7,083 bases of DNA from NCBI GenBank assembly GCA_001803705.1, contig MHDY01000202.1:1-7083 (forward strand), given 5' to 3'. This document shows, piece after piece, positions 1 through 5,636 of this stretch. The stretch is from Nitrospirae bacterium GWC2_56_14. Lineage in GTDB: Bacteria > Nitrospirota > UBA9217. A program made the translations under genes and the position numbers. A model generated the notes under the pieces. That model was not told the DNA's origin, ran no database searches, and saw nothing but the letters and a program-made list of their open reading frames with translations. Positions within the stretch are counted from its first letter, which is position 1. Each line of letters begins with the position of its first letter.

Positions 1-413
1 TGGTCGGCGCGCTGATCATCATGCTCCTGGGTTTTATGGTGCTGTTCGACGTCAGCGTGTTCAAACGGCTCTACCGCCTTTCCAATATTCCGGTGAAGGC
101 CGAGGGCAGGTTCGGCGGACTGGTCCTCGGCATGGCCCTGGGACTGGTCTGGGTCCCCTGCATCGGGCCCTTCCTGTCAAGCATCCTTACCATGGTCGGC
201 ACCAGCGGCCAGCTCGTACCGGGCATCATTCTTCTCGCGTTCTATTCCCTCGGCCTGGGCATCCCCATGCTGGCAGTGGCCTACTCCTCTCATTTTTTGC
301 AGAGCAGGCTCAGGGGGCTGGCGCAGCATGAGGCCATTCTCCGGTATGTTGCAGGCAGCATCCTCATCGCCTACGGCCTCTATTCGATCCTGGCAGGGAA
401 CCTCGCTTTTTAA
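1..413 (+). CDS. ccdA: CcdA-like cytochrome c biogenesis / thiol-disulfide transmembrane protein, C-terminal part (5' truncated by window)
   Basis: The reading frame is open from the first complete codon at position 3 and ends at TAA 411-413, leaving about 136 visible residues; the N-terminal half lies outside the window. It is almost wholly hydrophobic, with at least three membrane helices: one around the segment GLVLGMALGLVW, one around GIILLAFYSLGLGIPML, and one near the C terminus (AGSILIAYGLYSIL). The motif WVPCIGP at roughly visible residues 50-56 matches the fourth-helix cysteine motif of CcdA/DsbD transmembrane domains. In that family, this cysteine pairs with one in the first helix to carry electrons from cytoplasmic thioredoxin across the inner membrane, to apocytochrome c maturation or periplasmic disulfide reduction. 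The partner cysteine is not visible. A DsbD-type protein with extra domains cannot be excluded, because the upstream part is missing. The C-terminal end is close to the last helix, as in short CcdA proteins. No terminator is evident after it. Confidence 0.8.
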   Translation, partial: VGALIIMLLGFMVLFDVSVFKRLYRLSNIPVKAEGRFGGLVLGMALGLVWVPCIGPFLSSILTMVGTSGQLVPGIILLAFYSLGLGIPMLAVAYSSHFLQSRLRGLAQHEAILRYVAGSILIAYGLYSILAGNLAF

Positions 414-460
414 GCTGTCGTACTCTTACCGCTGCCGGGTCTGCTATACTCTCAACAGTC

Positions 461-508
461 GGTCCCTTTGTAATAATGCCGAAAAGACAAGAGCGAACCA
501 CAGGGACC
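461..508. repeat. Imperfect inverted repeat in the ccdA-kinase gap
   Basis: GGTCCCTTTG at 461-470 and CACAGGGACC at 499-508 are complementary at 9 of 10 positions, across a 28-base spacer. It lies about 50 bases after the CcdA-like stop codon. It could form a stem in the transcript, but no T-run follows on the plus strand, so it does not look like an intrinsic terminator. Its role is unknown and chance pairing is possible. Confidence 0.3.
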
Positions 509-596
509 GGCCGGCACGGAAAAAAACAAATACCTTTGACACAGAAAAGCCCTTCAAAAAACCGATCCCTTTCTTAATTCCGTGGTCTCGGAGCTC

Positions 597-625
597 TTGA
601 AAAGCGTTTTCAAAAAGCGCATAAT
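597..625 (+). promoter_or_regulatory. Sigma-70-type promoter of the hybrid kinase gene, overlapped by a palindromic operator candidate
   Basis: A -35-like TTGAAA (597-602) and a -10-like CATAAT (620-625) are separated by exactly 17 bases, each one base from consensus. The predicted start of transcription is near 632, giving a leader of about 17 bases that carries the GTGAGG Shine-Dalgarno before ATG 649. The -35 box lies inside a perfect 7+7 palindrome, TTGAAAAGCGTTTTCAA (597-613, GCG centre). This is a typical place for a repressor or activator dimer to bind. The matches are seen directly; promoter activity and regulator binding are inferred. Confidence 0.6.
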
Positions 626-636
626 CATGGCCATGC

Positions 637-642
637 GTGAGG
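637..642 (+). promoter_or_regulatory. Ribosome binding site that fixes the kinase start at ATG 649
   Basis: GTGAGG contains GAGG complementary to the 16S rRNA 3' end and sits six bases before ATG 649. An in-frame GTG at 637 would lengthen the protein by four residues, but it is part of this site, has no ribosome binding site of its own, and would lie only about five bases from the predicted transcription start. Confidence 0.65.
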
Positions 643-648
643 TTCTCT

Positions 649-2658
649 ATGGAGAGCGGTAACCATCCGTTCGTATGGGTCCAGGGGGTCGTCTGGCTCC
701 TGGCATTCGCCTGGCTGATCTATGTTCTCGGCAGGCGCCAGGAGTCGGCCAAGCGAAAGCAGGCAGAAGCGGCGCTTCGCGAAAGCAGGGAGCACTATCG
801 CAGCCTCTTTGAGGGGAACCCGCACCCCATGTGGGTCTATGATATCGAAACTCTCCGGTTCCTTGCCGTGAACGATGCGGCGCTCCAGCACTACGGCTAT
901 TCCCTCGAAGAATTTCTCTCCATGACCATCAAGGACATCCGTCCGGCAGAGGACGTTCCGCTCCTCGTCGATACCATAGCGAAGCTCGGCTCCGGGCTGC
1001 GGCACAGCGGCAGATGGCGGCACCGCAAAAAGGACGGCACGCTCATCGACGTCGAGGTCATGTCCCACGGCATTCAGTTCGGCACGCACCCTGCGCGGTT
1101 CGTCCTGGTGAGCGACGTTACCGAGACCCAGAGAACGCTGGAAGCGCTCAGGCGATCGGAGGAAAAATACCGGGACCTCTTCGAGAACGCCAATGACGCG
1201 ATCTTCATTGTGGACTCCGGCCTCCGGTACGTGGACGTGAACAACAAGGGCGTGGAGCTCCTGGGATATTCCCGGGACGAGCTGCTGGCCATGAGGATCC
1301 TCGATCTCATCCCTCCTGAACAGGTTCCCCGTTCTTCACAGGAGTTCGAAAAACTGCGGAACCGGGGCGCCTACGAAAAGTTCGTCGGCAAGGTCCGCAC
1401 CAGGGACGGCCGCTGGCTCGACGTCGAGGTCAGCTCCTCGGCGATCATGACGGACGGCAAGATCGCCGGCTCACGCGATATCATGCGCGATATTACGGTG
1501 CGCAAGAAGATGGAAGACGACCTGCTCCGCGCGCAGAAGCTGGAGTCGCTGGGCGTGCTGGCCGGCGGGCTTGCCCACGATTTCAACAATCTCCTGACGG
1601 CGGTCCTGGGCAATATCATGCTGGCCAAGATGGATTCCCGGCCGGGCGACGGCAGGCAGGAATGGCTGGAAGAGGCGGAGCGCGCGTCCTACCGTGCGCG
1701 CGACCTGACCCAGCAATTGCTTACGTTCTCGCGCGGTGGGGCGCCCATCAAAAGAACGATCGCTCTCGACGGCCTGATCAGGGACGCCGCATCTTTTTCT
1801 TTGCGCGGGTCCCACTCCCGGTGCGAGATGACGTTTCCCGATGCCCTGCTGCCGGTCGAGGCCGATGAGGGCCAGCTGAGCCAGGTTATCAATAACCTGG
1901 TCATCAATGCCGTCCAGGCCATGCCGGAAGGCGGCACGGTGAGGATCTCCTGCGAGAATACTGCACTCGGTGCGGACAGCGGTCTGCCCCTGCCCGCCGG
2001 GAACTATGTGAAGGTCTCGATCGTCGACCGCGGGGTCGGCATCCCGCCGGAGCACCTGAAAACGGTCTTTGACCCCTACTTCACGACCAAAGAAAAGGGA
2101 AGCGGGCTCGGGCTTGCCACGAGCTACTCCATCATCAAACGCCATGAAGGCCATATCTCGGTCGAGTCGCAGGTGGGCGTCGGCACCACCTTCTCCATCT
2201 TCCTTCCTGCGTCCACCGCGGACGTTCGGACCGAAGCGGTGGTGGAGCACCGGTCCATTCGCGGCACCGGCAGGGTCCTGGTGGTTGATGATGAGCCTAT
2301 GATCAGGGAAGTGGCCTCCAAGATTCTGGCCAGCCAGGGGTACGAGGTGGAAAGCGCGCCTGACGGACAGATCGCGCTGGTGCGCTATGCAAAGGCGCGG
2401 CAGCAGGGCAACCCTTTCGATGTGGTCATTCTGGACCTGACCATTCCCGGCGGACTGGGAGGCAAGGAGACCATCAAGAAACTGCTTGAGATCGATCCCC
2501 AGGCCAGGGCGATCGTATCCAGCGGATATTCCAACGACCCTATCATGGCGCAGTTCAATGAGTACGGGTTCAAGGGAGTGGCAGCCAAGCCCTATACGAT
2601 CAAGATCCTGAGCCAGGCTGTGCATGATGCCATGCATGATGGCCATCGGGAGCCGTGA
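649..2658 (+). CDS. Membrane-anchored hybrid sensor histidine kinase (TM-PAS-PAS-HisKA-HATPase-REC)
   Basis: This 669-residue protein senses a signal through PAS domains, autophosphorylates a histidine, and can pass the phosphate to its own receiver. Residues about 8-27 form a single membrane helix with little outside it. PAS1 spans about 46-161 and PAS2 about 168-286, each preceded by the usual linker (SREHYRSLFE, SEEKYRDLFE). The HisKA H-box GLAHDFNNLL gives phospho-acceptor His310, in the HDFNN class. The ATPase domain shows the N-box (Asn415/416, Asn420), the G1 box DRGVGIP from Asp460, FDPYFTTK, and the G2 box GSGLG (484-488). The receiver (about 542-664) has the acidic pair Asp547/Asp548, phospho-acceptor Asp596, Ser624/Ser625 and Lys647, so all key residues are present. 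No output domain or partner regulator is encoded nearby, so it looks like an orphan hybrid kinase needing an unlinked phosphotransfer protein or target. Input is probably cytoplasmic or membrane-related; the ligand is unknown. The start was chosen on the GTGAGG site; GTG 637 is the alternative. Confidence 0.93.
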   Translation: MESGNHPFVWVQGVVWLLAFAWLIYVLGRRQESAKRKQAEAALRESREHYRSLFEGNPHPMWVYDIETLRFLAVNDAALQHYGYSLEEFLSMTIKDIRPAEDVPLLVDTIAKLGSGLRHSGRWRHRKKDGTLIDVEVMSHGIQFGTHPARFVLVSDVTETQRTLEALRRSEEKYRDLFENANDAIFIVDSGLRYVDVNNKGVELLGYSRDELLAMRILDLIPPEQVPRSSQEFEKLRNRGAYEKFVGKVRTRDGRWLDVEVSSSAIMTDGKIAGSRDIMRDITVRKKMEDDLLRAQKLESLGVLAGGLAHDFNNLLTAVLGNIMLAKMDSRPGDGRQEWLEEAERASYRARDLTQQLLTFSRGGAPIKRTIALDGLIRDAASFSLRGSHSRCEMTFPDALLPVEADEGQLSQVINNLVINAVQAMPEGGTVRISCENTALGADSGLPLPAGNYVKVSIVDRGVGIPPEHLKTVFDPYFTTKEKGSGLGLATSYSIIKRHEGHISVESQVGVGTTFSIFLPASTADVRTEAVVEHRSIRGTGRVLVVDDEPMIREVASKILASQGYEVESAPDGQIALVRYAKARQQGNPFDVVILDLTIPGGLGGKETIKKLLEIDPQARAIVSSGYSNDPIMAQFNEYGFKGVAAKPYTIKILSQAVHDAMHDGHREP

Positions 2659-2693
2659 CGGGCCGAGTACTTCCTGTCAAGCCGGAACCAAAA

Positions 2694-2799
2694 TTTGCCA
2701 CGAAGGCTCGAAGTCACGAAGAAAACGAAAAGTGCTTAAGGTACTGTTTTAATGATTGGATTAAGGCCGTACTTTGTGTCTTCGTGCCTTCGTGGCAAA
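2694..2799. repeat. Long inverted repeat made of 8-base CACGAAG-type units
   Basis: The left arm (2694-2721) and right arm (2772-2799) are each 28 bases and are complementary at 25 of 28 positions, around a 50-base AT-richer centre. Each arm is itself a short tandem array with a period of 8: the left reads CACGAAGG, CTCGAAGT, CACGAAGA, and the right carries the same units on the other strand. It starts 35 bases after the kinase stop codon. Similar sequences ending in GCCACGAAGGCACGAAG recur between genes in various bacterial genomes, from general knowledge. This looks like one copy of a dispersed palindromic element that may also act as a 3' stem-loop for the kinase transcript. No transposase or target duplication was seen. 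Confidence 0.75.
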
Positions 2800-2872
2800 A
2801 ATATTCTGGCCGTTTTGAGTAGAATTTGACTCGTAATCCCCATTTCTCCTTAAAGGTTCTTCTTCATAAGTC

Positions 2873-2909
2873 GGTCCGGATGTTCACCGTGCCGGCAACC
2901 AGCTTTTTT
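2873..2909 (+). terminator. Weak intrinsic-terminator-like hairpin
   Basis: GGTCCGG (2873-2879) can pair with CCGG-CA-ACC (2892-2900) with a two-base bulge and a 12-base loop, followed three bases later by six Ts (2904-2909). It lies between the kinase gene and the promoter of the cyclase operon, where a terminator would be expected. The stem is short and bulged, so this is a tentative call. Confidence 0.25.
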
Positions 2910-2941
2910 GGCTTATTCCGAAATCATCGGTAAAAATCCCA

Positions 2942-2992
2942 TTGAATAAAAACGGCCGCTATTATATACTTACTTCAGTACGAAAGGCCGTT
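2942..2992 (+). promoter_or_regulatory. Sigma-70-type promoter of the lipoprotein-cyclase operon with a flanking dyad
   Basis: The -35-like TTGAAT (2942-2947) and -10-like TATACT (2965-2970) are separated by 17 bases in an AT-rich patch, with transcription predicted to start near 2977. A perfect 7+7 inverted repeat, AACGGCC (2951-2957) and GGCCGTT (2986-2992), straddles the -10 box and the start point. The left half is upstream of the start, so it cannot form an RNA hairpin in this transcript; it is better read as a possible DNA operator. No known regulator motif was recognised. Confidence 0.6.
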
Positions 2993-3151
2993 CTGCAGCC
3001 GAACTCCGTTGCTCCCAATAAACCTCCCTGCTCGACAAGATCGCAATGTTGAGCGGTATGCGGAAGTTTCAGCATGCCATGCCGAAGCGGCTCCCCTGCA
3101 TCGGCTGGTCCGTTCCGGTCCTTGTGCCGTACCAGAGAGAGAGTTGACAGG
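2977..3151 (+). other. Predicted long 5' leader of the lipoprotein-cyclase operon
   Basis: About 175 bases separate the predicted transcription start from the lipoprotein ATG at 3152, long for a simple leader. Both c-di-GMP riboswitch classes were considered because of the downstream PilZ domain, but their conserved cores were not recognised. Small possible pairings exist (GCCG-AAG-CGGC near 3080-3090), as does a short direct repeat GGTCC. No convincing short gene or RNA family was recognised. Confidence 0.35.
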
Positions 3152-3490
3152 ATGATGCCCACAACCGTAAATGCAGTGCGCAGTCTTCTCATATGTATAT
3201 GCACTATGACGCTCCTGGCCCTGTCCGGATGCGCCGGCCTGAGGAAGTCATCGCCTCCCCCGAAACCCGCTGCCCGTCCGCAGGCGAAACAAGCCGATGC
3301 CAAAGCCCAGCAGCACTATTACGACCTGGGCCTCCAGCAGTACTCCAAAGAGAACTATGGAAAGGCCAAGGAGGCGTTCCAGCAGGCCGTCGAGTTCGGG
3401 CCGAACACCGCGCTGGGGGTGAAGGCGCAGGAGAACCTGAGAAAGATACAGAAGATACTGAAAACGCTTGAGGAGCTCGATTCAAAATGA
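3152..3490 (+). CDS. Small TPR-repeat lipoprotein, first gene of the cyclase operon
   Basis: From ATG 3152 the product is 112 residues. Residues 1-26 form a lipoprotein signal peptide: Arg10, a hydrophobic stretch, then the lipobox LSGC with Cys27 as the lipidated residue. Ala follows at position +2, which in Gram-negative bacteria with a Lol system predicts outer-membrane sorting. Residues about 33-49 are a Pro/Ala/Lys-rich linker. Residues about 53-86 match one tetratricopeptide repeat (YYDLGLQQYSKENYGKAKEAF and an acid-Gly-Pro end), and a charged helix follows to the C terminus. One TPR plus a capping helix suggests a protein-binding module in the periplasm rather than an enzyme. An in-frame ATG at 3074 would put 26 polar residues before the signal peptide and is rejected; ATG 3155 is an equal alternative to 3152. 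Its stop codon overlaps the cyclase start as ATGA, implying translational coupling and a shared job, perhaps as partner of the cyclase's sensor domain. That link is inferred. Confidence 0.85.
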   Translation: MMPTTVNAVRSLLICICTMTLLALSGCAGLRKSSPPPKPAARPQAKQADAKAQQHYYDLGLQQYSKENYGKAKEAFQQAVEFGPNTALGVKAQENLRKIQKILKTLEELDSK

Positions 3491-5349
3491 CCGACGACCC
3501 TGTCCGCACGGATACCGAACTCGAATCCGAAAGAGAAGCGTCTGCGGCTTCACAGCCCCCCCAACCGGAAATTAAAAAAAGCGCGGCCCTGCCGGCCATG
3601 CCGAAACCGGAGGCAGCCCCAGCCGCGCCGTCCTGGCTGGTCCATCGCATCAAATCCATCAGTCTTCGCTACAAGATAGCCGGCACGCTCATTATCATCC
3701 TGAGCCTGGCCGTCGCCTCCCTGGGCGTCGTGACCTTTGCCCGCCAGAACGCCATCCTGCGCAACGAAATGAAAAGCCGCGCCGCAACGCTGGCCCATCA
3801 GCTGGCGAACGCGGGCAAGGAAGGCCTGCTTACCAAACAGGAAATGCCGGTCTTCTCCACCATTACGGACATTCTGAACCGGGACGATGTGGTCTATGCC
3901 ATGGTCCTCGATAAGGGGGGCAGGGTCTTTGCCCACAGCGATCTTTCCAGAAAAGGATCGGTCCCCGGCGAAGCTTCGGACAAGGCGGCCCTGAAGGCCG
4001 AAGGCCTGCTTTTCCAGGAGACCCTGTTCAACGACGACGCGGTCCTGGACGTGACCATGCCGATCATGCTGAAGGCCATGAACCTGAAGCTCGGCGTGGC
4101 CAGGGTCGGCTTGTCGCAAAGGACGCTGAACGAGTCCATCGGCAGGCAGAAGGCCATCTATCTCTGGGTCGCCCTGGGGTTCTTGGCGGGCGGCCTGCTG
4201 GTCTCCTTCGGCCTTGCCCGGATGATCACGAAGCCGCTCGATTCGCTGGCCGAAGGCATCAAGGTCGTGGGCCGGGGGGACCTGCGCAGGCTGGTGGCGG
4301 TGCGCTCCGACGACGAGATCGGCAACCTGACGAACGCGTTCAACAATATGATCCTGAACCTGCGCGAGAAGCTCCTCATGGAGAAGTATCTGTCGCAGTC
4401 CACGGTGGCGAGCATCAAGGAGCACCGCGACGTGGCGCAGCTGAAGCTGGGCGGCGAGCGGAAGTACGTCACCGCCCTGTTCTCCGATGCGCGGGGCTTC
4501 ACCTCCCTGGCCGAGAAGATGAGCCCCGAAGACGTGGTCCGGCTTATGAACGTCTACCTGAACCTGCAGGCGCAGGTCATCCACCAGTTCGGCGGCACCA
4601 TCGATAAATTCGTGGGCGACGAGGTCATGGCCATCTTCGAGGGCCGGGGGAACGAGATCAACGCGGTCCGGGCGGCAGTGGAGATCCAGAGCTATAGCAA
4701 GGAGCTGAACGCGGCCAGGGCCGCGGCAGGGGAGAAGACCATTTCCATCGGCATCGGCCTGAACAGCGGCGAGGTCGTCATGGGGAACATGGGCTCCGAG
4801 GACCACATGGACTATACGGTCATCGGCGACAACATCAACATTGCGGCGCGCATGTGCGGCATTGCCCAGCCCGGGCAGGTGCTGGCCAGCAAGGCCATTG
4901 CCGACCCTATCGGCGGGGATGCGACCATGCTGGACATGCACCCGGTCATGGTGAAGGGCAAGGACCAGCCCATCGGCGTTGCCGAGGTGGTTACCGTCAA
5001 AGGCGGATCGCGGCGGTATATGCGGAAATCAACGGACGCCACGGCGTCCTACACGCTGGAAGGGTTCTCCGACGAGACCTACACTGCTTACATCAAGAAC
5101 ATCAGCCCGGCCGGGTGTCTGTTGATGGTCGACTCGCCCGTGGGCATCGGCTCCAAATTGAACCTGGCCTTGAACCTGCTGGCGCTGGACAATATGACGG
5201 TTCGCGCCACGGTCTATCACGCCAGAAAACACGAGCGGGCCTATTACATCGGGTTGTGCTTCGAAGAGCTGGATGAGGAAGCACGACACCGCATCATTCA
5301 GTGGACGCATCAGGTGAACTCGGAGATCGTGGAAGGGCTGCTGCTGTAA
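3487..5349 (+). CDS. Transmembrane sensor-HAMP-class III adenylate cyclase with C-terminal PilZ domain
   Basis: This 620-residue protein should make cAMP from ATP at the inner face of the cytoplasmic membrane. Residues 1-48 are an acidic, then Pro/Ala-rich cytoplasmic tail. Membrane helices at about 65-85 and 223-245 enclose an extracytoplasmic region of about 137 residues with a Cache-like core (VVYAMVLDKGGRVFAHSD). HAMP covers about 240-297 (Pro250, DDEIGNL at 275-281). The cyclase domain (about 320-505) has metal-binding Asp334 (FSDARGFT) and Asp378, adenine-selecting Lys374 (DKFVGDE), Thr444 in place of the usual Asp, and transition-state Asn451 and Arg455. The Lys/Thr pair marks class IIIb, whose studied members are adenylate cyclases, several stimulated by bicarbonate. 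PilZ (about 507-615) keeps both c-di-GMP-binding motifs: RxxxR at Arg509-Arg513 and NxSxxG at Asn538-Gly543. GAGGAG at 3470-3475 precedes the start by 11 bases, and the start overlaps the lipoprotein stop. Control of cyclase activity by c-di-GMP is inferred. Guanylate cyclase is less likely given Lys374. Confidence 0.93.
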   Translation: MTDDPVRTDTELESEREASAASQPPQPEIKKSAALPAMPKPEAAPAAPSWLVHRIKSISLRYKIAGTLIIILSLAVASLGVVTFARQNAILRNEMKSRAATLAHQLANAGKEGLLTKQEMPVFSTITDILNRDDVVYAMVLDKGGRVFAHSDLSRKGSVPGEASDKAALKAEGLLFQETLFNDDAVLDVTMPIMLKAMNLKLGVARVGLSQRTLNESIGRQKAIYLWVALGFLAGGLLVSFGLARMITKPLDSLAEGIKVVGRGDLRRLVAVRSDDEIGNLTNAFNNMILNLREKLLMEKYLSQSTVASIKEHRDVAQLKLGGERKYVTALFSDARGFTSLAEKMSPEDVVRLMNVYLNLQAQVIHQFGGTIDKFVGDEVMAIFEGRGNEINAVRAAVEIQSYSKELNAARAAAGEKTISIGIGLNSGEVVMGNMGSEDHMDYTVIGDNINIAARMCGIAQPGQVLASKAIADPIGGDATMLDMHPVMVKGKDQPIGVAEVVTVKGGSRRYMRKSTDATASYTLEGFSDETYTAYIKNISPAGCLLMVDSPVGIGSKLNLALNLLALDNMTVRATVYHARKHERAYYIGLCFEELDEEARHRIIQWTHQVNSEIVEGLLL

Positions 5350-5436
5350 CAGATTGTGGCTGACGGCGGGAGTTGTTATTGACATCCGCATAAGCAATAC
5401 AACAAGCGTCTATTGATCCCCGATCTAAAACAAGTT

Positions 5437-5553
5437 TCCTCCCCTTCAAGGGGAGGATTAAGGGTGGATGGGTATTAAAAAACCGCTATACAAACCCATC
5501 CTCACCCAGGCCCTCTCCTAGCCAAAAGTAGCGCCTCCAGGCGAAGGAGAGGG
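5437..5553. repeat. Nested three-stem palindromic intergenic repeat between convergent genes
   Basis: Three stems are nested or adjacent. Stem 1 is CCTCCCCTTCAAGGGGAGG (5438-5456), a 9+9 perfect palindrome. Stem 2 pairs GGGTGGATGGGT (5462-5473) with ACCCATC-CT-CACCC (5494-5507), with a two-base bulge. Stem 3 pairs CCCTCTCCT (5511-5519) with AGGAGAGGG (5545-5553) and encloses a further CGCCT-CC-AGGCG hairpin (5532-5543). This resembles the CCTCCCCTT...GGGTGGGGATGGG type of dispersed intergenic repeat seen in many bacterial genomes. It sits in the 287-base gap between the cyclase gene and the convergent hydrolase gene, where it could help end or insulate transcripts from both sides. Neither flank (5350-5436, 5554-5636) shows a clear intrinsic terminator or gene. 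Confidence 0.75.
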
Positions 5554-5636
5554 TGGTCGCATGCCGCTCGGTAAAATGATTTTATTGCCAACCCCCCTCC
5601 CTCTGGAATCAATAAACCGAAATCGTCGCCCCGCCC

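Noticed and set aside
536..541. Perfect TTGACA -35 hexamer upstream of the kinase
   Set aside because: No -10-like sequence at 16-18 bases; the promoter at 597-625 has both boxes.
627..662. Eleven-codon open frame overlapping the kinase start (possible leader peptide)
   Set aside because: No ribosome binding site, and it begins at or before the predicted transcription start; probably chance.
1471..2646. Long open frame (391 codons) on the minus strand opposite the hybrid kinase gene
   Set aside because: It lies wholly inside a gene with clear conserved domains, its translation has no recognisable domain, and such antisense frames are common in GC-rich codons.
2694..2799. CRISPR array
   Set aside because: Repeats are 8-base units in inverted arms with a single centre; there are no regular unique spacers or cas genes.
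3074..3151. N-terminal extension of the TPR lipoprotein from ATG 3074
   Set aside because: It would place 26 polar residues ahead of a normal lipoprotein signal peptide and has no ribosome binding site.
2977..3151. c-di-GMP riboswitch in the cyclase operon leader
   Set aside because: Attractive because of the PilZ domain, but the conserved cores of the known c-di-GMP riboswitch classes were not found by eye.
2962..3303. Minus-strand frame of 113 codons covering the operon leader and lipoprotein start
   Set aside because: No ribosome binding site or domain, and it overlaps the promoter and signal-peptide region of a better-supported gene. The part in the leader could be a remnant, but I cannot show it.
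3550..4941. Long open frame (463 codons) on the minus strand opposite the cyclase gene
   Set aside because: Its translation is His/Gln/Asp/Arg-rich low-complexity sequence with no domain; it is the antisense shadow of the cyclase.
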